Made by a program: the position numbers and the translations under genes. Source: Ceratotherium simum simum (Eukaryota; Chordata; Mammalia; Perissodactyla; Rhinocerotidae). From it: a DNA stretch of 64,000 nucleotides. Below, piece by piece: positions 1 to 11,655 of the stretch. Location of the stretch: positions 2,078,091 through 2,142,090 of the forward strand of contig NW_004454178.1 in the NCBI RefSeq assembly GCF_000283155.1, written 5' to 3'. Position 1 is the stretch's first letter; every line of letters begins with the position of its first letter. Below the pieces are notes generated by a model. The model ran no database searches and was not told the origin of the DNA. It saw only the letters and a list, made by a program, of their open reading frames with translations.

Positions 1-162
1 CATCTTAACTATGTTAATTCTTCCAATCCAAGAGCACGGAATATCTTTCCATTTCTTTGTGTCTTCTTCAATTTCTTTCAGAAATGTTTTATAGTTTTTG
101 GTGTACAGATCTTTCACCTCTTTGGTTAAGTTTATTCCTAGGTATTTTATTCTTTTTGCAAC
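1..162 (-). mobile_element. L1 LINE, ORF2 fragment (partial at window edge)
   Basis: Read on the minus strand, these bases encode an uninterrupted piece of L1 ORF2 protein with the familiar segments KYLGINL and, at the window edge, [14 protein letters not shown]. This part lies downstream of the reverse-transcriptase core. No stop or frameshift is visible across about 53 codons, so this copy is younger than the degraded L1M pieces elsewhere in the window. The element continues beyond base 1, so its total length and state cannot be judged. Confidence 0.9.
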
Positions 163-164
163 AA

Positions 165-1357
165 TACTTAACAATGTGAAAATGGCTTGGAATTGGGTAA
201 TGGGTAGATGCTGGAAGAATTTGAGGCATGTGATAGAAAAAGTCTAGGTTGTCTTGAAGTGACTGTTGGCAGAAATATGAGCATTAAATAGTATTCTGGT
301 AGTGGCTCAGAAGGAAGTGACAGGCTGGGAAGAGAAAGCTTTTACCATCTTAGAGATTTTGTCACAAACAGAAAGTTAGCAGAAATATGAATGTTAAAGG
401 TGCTTCTGGTGAGGTCTCAGAAATAAATGAGGAATATATTATTGGAAATTGGAGTAGAGGCAACCTTTGTTATATAGTGTCAGAAAACTTCACCGAATCA
501 TATTCTATCATTTGGCAGAAAGCAGAGCTTATAAGTAACGAACTTGGATATTTAGCTGAGGAGCTTTCCAAGCAAAGTGTTGAAGGTGAAGCCTGTTTTT
601 CTCTTGCTGCTTATAATACAATGAGAGAGCAAAGGGATAAATTGAATAAAGAATTGTTAAGCAAAAAAGAACCAACATTTGATGATTTGGGAGAGTCTCA
701 GTCTGTCCAGATTGCAAAGGATGCTAAAATTAGGAAATTCACTATTGGAAAAGTGTACCCTACAGAGAGACCAAGGTTGTGGCTAGATAACCTTTTGCTG
801 AAGAGATGAGGTATGTAACTAATTGGTCCAATTATCCATCTCAACAGAAGCCAGGAATAGAAATGAGGTTATACATGAAAGATCTGTGGAGACCCTTTTG
901 TCTAATGGTGTGGATTCCCATGACATACATGAGAGGCTTACAAGGTTTTTGAGAATGTTATACCAGCAGAAACATTGCCATGTTAGACTGAAAGGGGCAG
1001 AGTCTAGATTAAATGAAAGAAGTAGTCAGACTCCCAAAATTCTATAAGCAGGAAACAGGTTGATAGAGCTAGTCAGCTGAAAACATTTTTATCCTTCAAG
1101 AAAAAAAGAGAAATGATTCTGGCTGCAGAGCCTTGAGTGTAGAGGTTTGAACCAAGGGTTCAGAGGCAGAGGCTGGCAGATCCACAGGCCAGAGGGTGAC
1201 GAGGTTGCTGGTGCTCATCTATGAAGAACAACAGAGCCAAGGGCTCAGAGTGTGAAACCAAGAGCCACAGAGGACATACTGGATACAATATCTCTTTCTG
1301 GAAATAAATGGACAAAGTATCTAGGGAGACTGTTTCCAGTATACAGCAGCTAAAATT
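165..1357 (+). mobile_element. MaLR (ERVL-MaLR) internal sequence, decayed
   Basis: The sequence follows the internal region of the MaLR group (THE1/MST/MLT1 type) from the stretch reading 'tggcttggaattgggtaatgg' near 185 to the stretch near 1320-1350. MaLRs are non-autonomous relatives of ERVL endogenous retroviruses. An open frame of 140 codons (387-809) remains in the gag-derived part, followed by a second short frame at 823-1047. Both are fragments, no intact viral gene is present, and no flanking LTR of the same element is seen. It sits directly between two L1 pieces. Confidence 0.75.
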
Positions 1358-2395
1358 ATGAACAAACTATATATTAAAACTCTTTTTGTAAGCCAAGCCA
1401 GATCCAGAGCAATAACCAAGCTGTGAAGCTGGCGTTTCCTTGAGGGCATCTGTAAACCATAGACCCCAGATTTGAATAGGTAGATGCAGACAGGAGAGAA
1501 ACCTTGGGGACTACTGGGAAGCTGAAACAGAGACACTCCTCATACAAAGGCAAGATAATTGTTGAGTAAACTAGAGGAGGGGGAAGCTCTGCCCTGCAGT
1601 GAGACAGGTGAGGACACTTGAGAAGTAAAAGAGAACACAAAAAGTGTTAAGAAACAACCAGAAACAGATGGAAAACAAAACAAACAGATTGAAAAATGAA
1701 ACAAAACAGGATTCCTAGAAATAAAAAATATATAAATTAAATTAAATTAATTAACATGCTGAACATAGCTGGACACAGTATTTAGTGATTAGTGAACACG
1801 AAAAAAGATCTAAGGAAGCTGTGTAGATAAAAAGAAGGTACATATTAAAGATAGGTAAAGAAAGTTGGAAAACTGAATGAAAAAGTAAGCCATACATTTA
1901 ATTTCTCCTAGAAGAAGAAAATAACGAGAAGGAATAGCGATATTTAAAGAGAAAATGACTTAGAATTTTTCAGAACAGATGAAATACATGAATCTTCACT
2001 TTTAAGAAGCACAATGAAAGTTAAGCATAAAAAATAAAAATAAATTCACACTTAGATACATCAAATAAAAATTCAAAGCACCGAACAATTGAGAAGATTT
2101 TCAACGTCAGAGGGAGAGAGGAAAGACAATTATTACTTTAAAAATTAATAAAAATAAGTTCATATATAAATAAGCAGTGATGTTATAAATCAATAGCAAT
2201 TATGTCCAATGTAAGGGTTAAAGAATTAAGCTGAATCATATTCTCAAACTAAAACTGCAGATATACTGGGAAATGGTAATTGGAGGTCAAGTGTTTCACA
2301 ATCCTTTGACATTAGTTAACTTTAGACTCTGTATGGTAAGCAGGCAAGTTAAAATTGTTCAAAATGTAGAAATTGTATAACTTCCAATTTAGTGA
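1358..2395 (+). mobile_element. L1M LINE, 5'UTR to ORF1 region, degraded
   Basis: The segment resembles the old mammalian L1M leader (bases 1440-1640: 'agaccttggggac'-like and 'actcctcatacaaaggcaaga' motifs). It then resembles the ORF1 region (1650-2160), with the characteristic order 'aaccagaaacagatggaaa', 'cagaacagatgaaatacatgaatc' and 'agaagcacaatgaa'. Many substitutions and stops make it non-coding. Confidence 0.65.
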
Positions 2396-2424
2396 AGGGA
2401 GAGGGGATGATTGCTAGTACTTAT

Positions 2425-2670
2425 ATGATGCTTACTATGTTACTATGTGCAAAGTACTGTTCTAAACGATTTATGTGATGTAAATTATCTAATCCTCACA
2501 ACCACCTTAGGAGGACGGTGCTGTTGTCATCTCCACTTCAGATGAAGTAACTAAGGCACAGAGAGATTAATTCACTTGCTCAAAGTCATAGAGCTTGTAA
2601 GTACCAAAGCTGGGATTTGAACCCATACAGTCCAACTCAAAGGTGAACTACTAACCACCAAAACACTGCC
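2425..2670 (-). repeat. MIR SINE
   Basis: This is the reverse complement of the MIR core. It shows 'atctaatcctcacaaccacc', the 'gatgaagtaactaaggcacagag' block and the tRNA-like 'gctgggatttgaaccca' block. MIR is an ancient tRNA-derived SINE. Confidence 0.9.
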
Positions 2671-2714
2671 TCTCTATAAAAATGAGGCAGGTTGCAAATA
2701 AATCCAAATGATCT

Positions 2715-2880
2715 ATAATCATTCATTCACTCATTCATTCAACAAACATGTATCGAACACTTACCCTGTGCAAAGTACTATTCTAAGGCACTGGGGGATC
2801 CCAATGAACAAAACAACAAAAATTCGTGATTCCATGGAGCTTGTGATCTAATGGAATAATGTAAGTGAAATAAACACTAC
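2715..2880 (-). repeat. L2 LINE 3' end
   Basis: The reverse-complement L2 3' tail is recognised by 'attcattcaacaaacatgta', 'ctgtgcaaagtactattctaaggcactggggga' and 'catggagcttgtgatctaatgg'. Confidence 0.85.
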
Positions 2881-2889
2881 CCATAAAAG

Positions 2890-3916
2890 ATAAAAAAGCG
2901 TCCAACTAAAAGAAAATGAAACAATTTTTAAAAAATTAGCCATATGTTCATTAAAAGTAGCATAAATAACGGTAGGGACATAGAAAGTTTGAGATAAACC
3001 AACAAACATGTATAGTAAGCAAACATATATGATAGATAAATAAGAACTAAAAGAAATCCATGCTTCTATATTAATATCAGACTCAATAGATTTTTTTTTT
3101 GGCAAAATAGCATTAATTGAGTTAAAGAGGTCCACTCTGTTTTGATAAAGATTCAATTTATCAGGGTAATATTCCAATCCTTATGTTCTATGCACTTAAC
3201 ACTATAGCTTTAAAACATATCAAGTAAAACTGAAGGAATTAAAAGGAGAAACTGAAAACATTGATTTTAACACACTTCTCTTACTTATTGAAAGATCATG
3301 CAGACAAAAAAATCAATGAGAATACAGATTTGAACAATGCAATTAACAAGCTTAGTCAAATAGGACATCTAAAGAGCATTGCAACCCAAAAACTTTTCAA
3401 CCACTTATGAAATATTTATAAAGTTTGATTGTATTCTAGGCATAAAGCAAATTTCAAAAAATTTTTCTAAGACTCAGTACAACGCAAGCCACATTCTCTG
3501 AGCACAATGACATTAAGTTAGAAATCAATACCAAATGAATATTTTAAATATCACATATTTTATATGAAAAAATTCTTCCAAATATCTAATGGACCAAAGG
3601 AAAAAATCTCAATGGAAATTATACTTAGAATTAAATGATAATGAAAAGACTTCTTAGCAAAATTATTGAATGCAAAAAGTAGTTCTTAGGAAAAATTTAT
3701 AGCCTTAAATCCATAAATTAGAAAAGAGAGTAAAATGACAGCAAGTGAGCTAAGTATCCAGTACAAGAAGTTAGAAAAATAATAATTGTATAGAATCAAA
3801 TAAAATAGGATAAAAGTGAATAAATTAATATACAAAACTTAATAGAGATTATTAAAATTAAAATTTTTCTGTGAAAATCCTAATAACGTTGACAAACCTC
3901 CATCAAGAGTGACAAG
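2890..3916 (+). mobile_element. L1M LINE, ORF2 (endonuclease to early RT) fragment, degraded
   Basis: Order and wording follow old L1 ORF2. They include a 'gatcatgcagacaaaaaaatcaa' block (about 3295), a 'cattctctgagcaca' to 'agaaatcaataccaaatga' block (3495-3540) and 'gttgacaaacctccatcaagagtgacaagg' (3889-3917), which corresponds to the conserved IDKP-type motif. Multiple stops show it is dead. It is truncated at its 3' side by the ERE that follows. Confidence 0.7.
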
Positions 3917-3917
3917 G

Positions 3918-4165
3918 GGGGCTGGCCTGGTGGCACAGTGGTTAAGTTCGCCAGTTTTGCTTCAGTGGCCCGGAGTTCGCTACTTCGGATCCTGGGCGTG
4001 GACTTACGGGCCGCTTATCAAGCCATGCCGAGGCAGCGTCCCACATAGAGCAACTAGAAGAATGTACAAGTATGACATACAACTGTCTGCTGGGGCTTTG
4101 GGGAGAAAAATGGAGGAAGATTGGCAACAGATGGTAGCTCAGGGCCAATCTTCCTCAAAAAAAAA
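3918..4165 (+). mobile_element. ERE SINE (equine tRNA-derived), full length
   Basis: It begins ggggctggcc, carries a tRNA-like head ('ggcacagtggttaagttcg', 'gttcgctacttcggatcctgg'), the central 'ccacatagagcaactagaag' block and the 'attggcaaca...tagctcagggccaatcttcctc' tail, and ends in an A-rich run. This family is restricted to perissodactyls and is the main clue to the source. Divergence from the cleaner copies suggests intermediate age. No convincing target duplication was found. Confidence 0.92.
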
Positions 4166-4189
4166 CCCCCAAAAATGGTGATGAAGGCC

Positions 4190-4420
4190 GTAAGACAGGA
4201 GCATCTCTGGTGTGTGCAAAGAATACCTGAAGACCAGTGTGGCTGGAGCAGAGTGAGCGAGGGGGGAAGAGCAGGAGACATGACCCAAGCGATGACCAAG
4301 GCTAGATCACACGGCTTTATATGCCATTGTACGGAATTGACTCTGGTGAAGTTGGGAGCCATTGGAATGCTTGAAAAGTGATTTCTGCTTTCAGAGAAAC
4401 TATACAGGAGCCCCAGAGAC
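4190..4420 (-). repeat. L2 LINE fragment
   Basis: This is the reverse complement of the L2 3' region. The block 'gaccagtgtggctggagcagagtgagcgagg' corresponds to the well-known L2 stretch around 'cctcgctcactccgctccagcc', followed by a 'gggagccattggaatgcttga' block. Confidence 0.75.
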
Positions 4421-4559
4421 ACTTAGTTTCTATAGGATGAGATTGTAACAAGTAGCTCCCATCATTGTGTACAGAACATGGTAATAAATCGATAAATGTT
4501 TAACAAACAAAAGGGGGAAAAGTATATTATTACAAATTTTAGCTTGAAATTTCAACAGA

Positions 4560-4680
4560 CCAATATCTGAGAGGCCATGTTGGATGACACAGAGACCTGA
4601 GTCCGAGTCTCTGAGCTTACCTGGCAAAAGCAGCTTACATTCTGTGAGTCTGCCTTTCTTCACCTGTACAAGGGGAATAT
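4560..4680 (+). repeat. MIR SINE fragment
   Basis: The segment 'cagagacctgagtccgagtctctgagcttacctggc' and then 'tctgcctttcttcacctgtacaa' follows the MIR order in sense orientation, with a degraded core. Confidence 0.55.
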
Positions 4681-4689
4681 CATTGCATT

Positions 4690-5010
4690 AGCCATATGTT
4701 TATTGCAATAATATAATTTAAGAAACAATACCAAATCTCAACGGCTTACAACAATAAGCATACATTTCTCACTCACAAGTCTGCAGGTCAGTTGGGGGAG
4801 TTCTCTTTCAGCTGTGGGGTATGTTCAGTACTGCTTTGTGTCTCTTATTCTAGGATTCAGTCTCGAAGGGTGTCAATTCCTCGGGGCATGTTCTGCCTAG
4901 AGTGGAGGACAGAGGCTCTTCAAAGGACCAGAAGAAACATGTGACATCTAAGGCCTAAGAACTAACACATCACCATCTCTGCCAACCTTCATTTGCCCAG
5001 AGAAAGTCAC
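4690..5010 (-). mobile_element. ERVL-type LTR fragment (MLT2-like)
   Basis: The sequence reads like the reverse complement of an ancient ERVL-class LTR 3' end ('aacggcttacaacaataagcatacatttctcactcacaa', then a 'tctgcaggtcag' block). Termini are not clear and no target duplication is visible. It is an LTR relic without coding sequence. Confidence 0.5.
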
Positions 5011-5079
5011 AATGCAAACTCAATACAGGATGAACTGGAGTTGGAGAAGGAATAAAAATAAAGAACAAAAAATAAAGAG

Positions 5080-5300
5080 GACCGGCCCCGTGGCTTAGCG
5101 GTTAAGTGCACGCGCTCTGCTGCTGGCGGCCCGGGTTCGGATCCCGGGCGCGCACCAACGCACCGCTTCTCCGGCCACACTGAGGCTGCGTCCCACATAC
5201 AGCAACTAGAAGGATGTGCAGCTCTGACATACAACTATCTACTGGGGCTTTGGGGGGAAAAATAAATAAATAAAATCTTTAAAAAAAAATAAATAAAGAA
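5080..5300 (+). mobile_element. ERE SINE, young-looking copy
   Basis: This is the cleanest ERE in the window and is CpG-rich. An RNA polymerase III A box fits 5091-5101 (tggcttagcgg) and a B-box-like block fits 5134-5144 (ggttcggatcc). The central module 'cagcaactagaaggatgtgcagc ... ctactggggctttgggg' follows, ending in an AAATAAAT-rich tail. AATAAAGA occurs just upstream (5071-5078) and at the tail end (5292-5299), a possible short target duplication in A-rich DNA. It lacks the duplicated 'gttagctcagggc' tail module found in other copies here. Confidence 0.95.
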
Positions 5301-5309
5301 AGAAACAAA

Positions 5310-8300
5310 AGACATTTTGGTAATCTAGGAATAAACAAGCCTTGAACTGAGATAGTAAGAGTAGCAATGAGGAGATTAGGCCCTGCATGGATGAACCAAA
5401 ATACTGAGCCTGAAAGAGTGTCAGCCACACCCACCCAGAAAGTTTTACGTTACCTGGGTAAATGCAGTGTTATAGAATCCAATTTTAAGAACAGGTTAGT
5501 CAGCAGTGTTATTCAGAAAACAAAGAAATCTATGAGGAGATAGCATTCAGTTTTTTAAGGCATGATTATCGGTCATTGGTGATCTTTGCAAGGAAAGTTT
5601 CAGTCTATTTTTGTGAGCTTTGTATAGGTTTACAAGACAGAAAAAAGCTTTATAATCTAATAAAGACACAATGTTGAAAAATTCAAAGATGAACTAATTT
5701 ATTTTTATACTTCTCTCTGAAAACAAGTACATAATCTGCAAGCTTTTCTTTGCTTTTAGAAGTACCTGTCTTCAATAGTTCTAGTATCTACTAAACAGCT
5801 ACTGAAATCTCAGGTAATGTAGTAAAACACCAATTAGCTAGATTGCTTGTGAAACAGGTGCTGCGATGAAGCTTACTTGTTGGTTAAGTCAGATGCTGCT
5901 TTTATTTCATTCCTTGTTGTTGGCGCTCTTCATAAATGCATGTATCTACTTTCCGGTGAATGGAGGAGTATGAATGTAGTTTATCTTTACTTTCCATTTG
6001 ATGTAATAAGGTACACATGTGGGGTAGGAATTTGAGTAGGATGTGAATTCAGCTTAGATCCTAATTCAGATTGAATAGATCCAATAACCTTAACTTTTGA
6101 GGTCATTCTGAAAAACAGGGTAAGGTCAAATTTTCAGAAATTTGATCTGCTGACTTGTGTTGTGGCTGTTACTTGTTTTTATGCAATACGTATTAAAGGT
6201 AATTTTCTTCTTCTTTCAAGCTCTGCAATACAGAAAGAAAAAAGTTCTTAATACACACAAAACAATATGACATTATATTCCAAAGCAAATAATTGGCATA
6301 TTTTCCATAAGATTTGCAAATGATGCCAACCTTTAAAGAAAACTAAGCGATATGCTTCTCTTCACAAGCAATGTCTCTTTTGTTCTCTCTATTTTTTGTG
6401 AATCTAAGAGAAGATTGTGCTTATAGCCTGTCTTTATATTCACTCTGGTTCTAAGTTCTGTGATACTGCTATTTCCGGACAAGTTGCAGGGCTCACTTTT
6501 GGGCGAATGTTAGAGGTGGCATGGATGGCGCTGAAGCAGCTTCGGGCAGGAGATGACAGCTGCGATCTGTTCTGAAGGCCTGGAGAACCCTGTGCATGAT
6601 TGCTTCTGACTGATCAGCCCCCTGAGACAGTAGACCCCCTTCCTCTTCTCCCTCACACTCACACACCTGGCAAATGATGGCCTCCAAAAAAAATCCAGAG
6701 CCAGTGTCTGAAACACACCAGGAAATAGTGTGTATGCAGCAAAGTATAGTATTTTCTTTTTCTTCAACCATCCGCTAGAGTCTTTGAATGTGAAATAAAC
6801 CAAAAGTCAATTTTAATGATTTTAGAGAGTCTCACAGAGGAAATACTGAGGAGAGAGCTGAAATCAGCTAAATCTGGTGAAGCAAAGTAAAAAGGAAGAA
6901 CTTCTAAATGACTCAGTGGTGATACCAAAGGAGATTAGAACTAAGAAGGATATAGACTGTTAAGATCTAGAAGGAAAACTGGAAAGATTTGTGATTAATT
7001 GCTTCCTCTGAGGACAATGGAGCCAGGAGATCGTGTATTCTTAGTTTTTATTTATGGTCTTGGAGAAGAGAGACTCATTAGGTCAATATGATAAGTTTAA
7101 GAAGAGTCTGTATTTAAGAGGAATGACAAAACAATTTTAAGTGTACCGATTGGACATCAGACAGAATGGAATTAATTCTGCATCAAGGTATACAGTGCTC
7201 TTTGTTCGCTGGCTGAGGTTGTGTGACTGAAATTCTAAAACTCATACTGTTTAATGAGTGTGTCTTCCTACATTCCACGTGGAAAGGAAAGCAATAAATA
7301 CTGAATCCATTGATACTGCACCTGTGTGTTGGGAGCAGACCTGTGCTCCTTTCTAAAATCAATTTGGTGTTCACCTTCTGCTCTCCTCCACTGGGTTTGT
7401 CTCAGTAAGTTGCATTTTATCTCCTTCCACCTCCGCTATTGTTCTCTCTGCTGCCTTTCCCCGGCTACATGTTATCTCACTGTTTCTACTCAGAGATCTT
7501 GCAGCCCTTTAACCTTTCAAAACCCAAATATTCTCCCGCATGTATGAAGGCAATGGAAACAGGTTTTGAAATAATATGCCAGATAGAGTGATAACTCTCA
7601 AGAGTGAGCGATGTTACATTTGACAGTGATGAGTACAATATTTTAACATTAACTAGACCCATACAATGTCTTTGTATAAATATTGAAAGTGATGTATTAT
7701 AAATGTGTTCCCATTATAGCCTTGCCCAAAAGTTAGATTTTTTTATATGTCTTCAGAACATATTGACTTGCAGAACTCGCACAAAAATGGAATTGAATTC
7801 GCTATCTCCTGCTTGTTACCAAGTGCTCTGGGTTGGTTATAGAGCATCATTAGTATTGATCCTGGAGGAATAAAACTAACAGTGCTCTTGTTTGTAGAGT
7901 GAAAGAGAAATATATATTTTTTATCCATAACTATCAGTTTTTAAACGTGAAAAATCCATATCTTCAGAATCGCATTGTACTTTTTCTTTATCACACCTTC
8001 TCAGTGGCAATGATGAACGAAACCGTGGTCCAGGTAAGCTTCCGTTATGAGACCTGCCACTCAAGTGCACTCTGGCAATTAACCATTTATTATCCAAAAA
8101 TGAGGGTGAGATTTTATTTATATTACTACTACAACGTTTAAAACAAAAAAACTGGTTTTGCTGAAGGTTTGGGCTGTTTGAAATGTGTTTAACAATTATT
8201 TAAGGGCAATGAAAATGCTATGGAAGTCCTGGGTCCTAAAAACAGTAAATCTGTTAATATTAGAGAAGAGACAAAGGATAGTGTGCATTAAAACATAGAA

Positions 8301-8945
8301 TTTTTAGGCAAATTAATCGTCTTCTGTCTCATATGCAAGTATTTCAGGTATTTTTCACACATGTTCATCTGGGAAAGCCTTTGTGTTGCTGGTAAAGTTT
8401 AACACTTGGTTTTTACTGCTTTTTGAAATTGCACAGGTTAAAAGATGGATTAATGCTTTAAAGAGATTATATTTTAATGTTTCAAGTTCATGTTATAGGC
8501 TACTTTAAAATGAACCTTTTTTGCTCAGTCTTAAATTACAGAGTATTATAGGGAATGTGAAGAAAAAATGAGAGTATTTGAATTTCTTATACATGAGGTT
8601 ATAGGTAATGATTCTAACAGGGAAAGATTCTATGGTGTCTCCTGTTGATTCTGTTCAAAGACAGGAGAAAATTAAGAGTAGATAAAGGGAATCAAGATAG
8701 TCCAAATAAATCAGACAGGCAAACCCTTAGGATTAAAAGATGTTCTGAAATGTTCTCTCTGAAGTTCCAGAGAATAAATCAGTATGAGCCTTCCAATATC
8801 TCGATAAACAGCCCATTTGCTGGTTGACTTTAAGTTGTCTTGTCCCGGGAGTGCTAGAGACACAGCAGAGTTTTCTGAACTGAGAAAGGTAGTAAATTTT
8901 TGGTGAAATAAGGACTATCGCTGGGTTACATCTTTATAATGTTTG
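5310..8945. other. Unassigned, repeat-poor intergenic sequence
   Basis: I recognise no gene, RNA or repeat family in this 3.6-kb stretch. Open frames at 6493-6803 (minus strand) and 7899-8141 (plus strand) have no recognisable domain and no exon-like context. Confidence 0.5.
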
Positions 8946-8949
8946 CAAT

Positions 8950-9500
8950 CCCTTACAGGCTTGGTTTCTTTCTCAATCAACATGGAAGCAACTCTACGGA
9001 CCATCTCAACATCCTTTCCATCCCCCAAAGCATTCACCTTTTCTCAAATTTTATCCTTTTGACTCTTCTTTAAAATATATTATGTTGTTCCCTTAGAAAA
9101 TCCTTTTCCTTTGGGAACTAAGTCTGAGTTGCCTACACAGGCTCCTTTTCCTCCCGACATCTCCAAATTGTAGTGTTTCCCTAAGATTCTGCCCATGGAC
9201 CTACACTCTTCTTTCTTAGTAGTCTCTTTCTTGAGATCCATTCTTTTGTTTCTTCTTATTATTTTTACCATCTCTCTGTATCTAACTTCCCACACAAGAT
9301 CTAGGTCTTTGTTTTCCAAGTATTATTTTTAAATCTCAAAATGGGCACTTCAAGAGCAAAAGCCCGTCGCAAAACTAATTATTTTTTCATTTAAAACTAG
9401 GTTCCCTTTCTTATATTACTATTTCTATTAAAAACAACAGTATTATTCTGGTGTCTTAGGCTCAGCATTTCAATCTTTCCGTTCTCAAAGACGACACACA
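8950..9500 (+). repeat. L2 LINE, RT-region part (5' half of an interrupted copy)
   Basis: The block 'tagtgtttccctaagattctgcccatggacctacactcttctttc' matches the L2 stretch that precedes the 'ctttaaataccatctatatgctgatgactcc' region, and the following sequence keeps L2 order loosely. It is the upstream half of an L2 that resumes at 9947 after a solo LTR. Confidence 0.6.
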
Positions 9501-9505
9501 CCCAC

Positions 9506-9941
9506 TGCATTGGATTGGGCTCCTGAGAAGCAGAGCCTGAGGCAGGGATTTGATGCTGTGATTTATTGAGGGAAAGCTCTCCAGGAACACGTGTAAAGAA
9601 GTGAGAGAAGCAAAATAGAGAAGGGAAAAGAGTGTAGGAAGAATGTGGTCCTAGGTAGAGGGGGTGGCAAGGGGCTGAAGCATAAACCAAACCATAGAAT
9701 TATTGTCCCTTGAGCACAGGAGACAGCCTTTTGTACTCCAGTGTCAATCAGTAGCTGACTATACGCACCTCCAGAGACGGTGTGGGTAACTTTCCATGCA
9801 AGTGCACTCCCTCTCAGCGGAAGGCAAGCCCCCTGAGACATGAGGCAGCGTTGAGCCTTTAGGAGATAATACTCATCACAGCTGATGGATGGGTGTACTG
9901 GCCACATAAACGGGATGTGAGTGAGCACAGTGTCTACTACA
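9506..9941 (-). mobile_element. Solo LTR (ERVL class, LTR33-like) inserted in L2
   Basis: The element is bounded by TG (9506) and CA (9941) and flanked on both sides by the identical five bases CCCAC (9501-9505 and 9942-9946). A 5-bp duplication is typical of ERVL-class integration. On the minus strand it starts 'tgtagtagacactgtgctc', has a polyadenylation signal AATAAA (plus-strand tttatt near 9562) and ends with a 'ctcaggctctgcttctcaggag' block. It has no coding content. The family name is from memory of the LTR wording. Confidence 0.8.
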
Positions 9942-9946
9942 CCCAC

Positions 9947-10640
9947 ATGCACACATCATTCCTCAATTGTCTGGCTCCACAATGGGTATGATAGTGATCA
10001 TTCCCACTGCTACCACCCTGGTAATGACCCTCATCACATATCACCTGGGCTTGTGTCATACTCCACTAACTGATTTCTCCTATTCCTATTTGTAAACTCA
10101 TTCCTATTTGTAAACACAATACCAATCACAGCTTTGTTCTGACCAAATGCTTTCAATGATTCTCCATTACTTAATGCAAAAGTATAGATTTTTATTTTTA
10201 TTAGCCAAGGTTCTCTACCTATCTCTACTCAACTTAGCTTTCCAGATTTACTATGGAACACATAACATATATGCTTCTCAAATTGGATTACTTCTTTCCT
10301 AACTATTTTCAAGACTTTGCTTTATCTATCTACCTATCCATCTATTATATATTTGTTTATTTTTTTGTTTGTTTTTGTTTTACTCCACTTGAAATGCTTT
10401 CCTCCTACACCCCATATTTTTAATGACATAACTTTGTCCTAACTTGATTAAATATCTCTTTTTTAATTTGTATAATGTGTAGTTGTGTGCCTCCTGAGGC
10501 AGAGTGAATATTCATGAACCCGATTTGCTTCCTACTAAATTTTAACCTGTTCAAGGTGTCTTTTAAGCACCTGTAATGTCTCTCACAGAGCAGCACTTGA
10601 TACATACTTGTCTAATTAAATTGAACCACCACGAAGTAGT
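9947..10640 (+). repeat. L2 LINE, 3' half of the interrupted copy
   Basis: L2 resumes with 'ccactgctaccaccctggtaatgaccctcatcac', then a 'ttctccattacttaatgcaaa' block and a worn 3' end reaching 'gagcagcacttgatacatac'. An 18-bp unit is tandemly duplicated at 10082-10117 with one mismatch. A CTAT/GTTT-rich simple stretch lies at 10322-10380. Confidence 0.7.
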
Positions 10641-10900
10641 TTATTTTCAACTGCTTTGTGTAATTGTTGAGATGTAGTTTAGGATCACACAGTAGAGTAT
10701 TCTTAGTTTTTTAAATAATATCTCCTTAAATAATAGAAAATCAGAAACCGTCTTCCACAATTTATCATTGGAAATCACTTTTGTGAATATTAAAAATGGT
10801 GTATACAATGTGTTGGTAGGAAATCTGGCAAATACCACCTTAACCAAGTGACTAGAGTTACCATCAATATTCAGAAAAATTGATACTATATACCTCCTGA
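10641..10900. other. Short unassigned gap
   Basis: AT-rich sequence between L2 and an L1 3' end. Nothing recognised. Confidence 0.5.
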
Positions 10901-10904
10901 TATG

Positions 10905-11485
10905 ATGGACTATGGCAGGCTAGCTAATTTCCAAAATAGCTGCACTGTACACTTCAAAAGTGTGAAGGCTAAAAAAGACAAAAAAAAGACTGAAGAAATG
11001 TTCCAGATTAAAGAAAACTAAAGAAATGTGACAAATAAATGCAATTTATTTGGATTCTTGACCAGGAAACAAAATAGCATGGGGCATTATTGGAATAATT
11101 AAAAAGTAAATATGGACTGTGGGTTAGATAGCACTGTATCAATCTTAAATGTTCTGTTTTTGACAATTGTATTCCAGTTTGGTAAGAGAATGTCTAGTTT
11201 TAAGACATACATATTGAAATAGGAATAAAGGGGCACAATATTTTCAACTTTTCTAAATGGATTAGAAAACACACATATGTATGTATGTGTGTGTATCTGT
11301 ATATTGATAGAGAGAGAGATACAGAGATAGAAATGGAGAGAGAGGGAGGGAAGGACACAGAGAGGGAGAGTGACAAAGCAAATCAGACAACATCTAAACC
11401 ATTGGTGACAAGTGTATATGGGATTTCTTGTTTTACATTCTTGCAATTTTTCTGTAAGTTTGAAGTTACATCAAAATAAGAATTT
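10905..11485 (+). mobile_element. L1M LINE 3'UTR
   Basis: The order matches an old L1M 3'UTR. It reads 'aatgttccagattaaagaaaactaaagaaatgtgacaa', then 'atatggactgtgggttagatagcactgtatcaat', 'ttggtaagagaatgtctag', an embedded GT/GA-rich microsatellite (11272-11370) and the end 'cttgcaatttttctgtaagtttgaa'. Confidence 0.8.
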
Positions 11486-11650
11486 ATTCAAAATGTTTTG
11501 TGGTGTACAGATGGAGTTGCATGATAATTATCTCACTTGACTTAAGCTCCCTTGACTCCTAAAGACTTATGCATATTCCATATTAAGACTACATGGAAAC
11601 ACTTAAATCAGCTTTTCATTTTCATTCTTCTATATTGGGGATTTATGTTG
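11486..11650. other. Short unassigned gap
   Basis: Nothing recognised between the L1 3' end and the MLT1 LTR. Confidence 0.5.
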
Positions 11651-11655
11651 ACTTG

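Noticed and set aside
1..162. Host gene exon encoding [14 protein letters not shown]
   Set aside because: This is a hallmark L1 ORF2 segment, not a host gene.
5080..5180. tRNA gene (A and B boxes, GGTTCGGATCC)
   Set aside because: The boxes belong to the tRNA-derived head of an ERE SINE. No cloverleaf with acceptor pairing, and the rest of the SINE follows.
6493..6803. Possible processed pseudogene on the minus strand (Cys-containing peptide)
   Set aside because: I could not match it to any protein, and no poly(A) or target duplication is visible.
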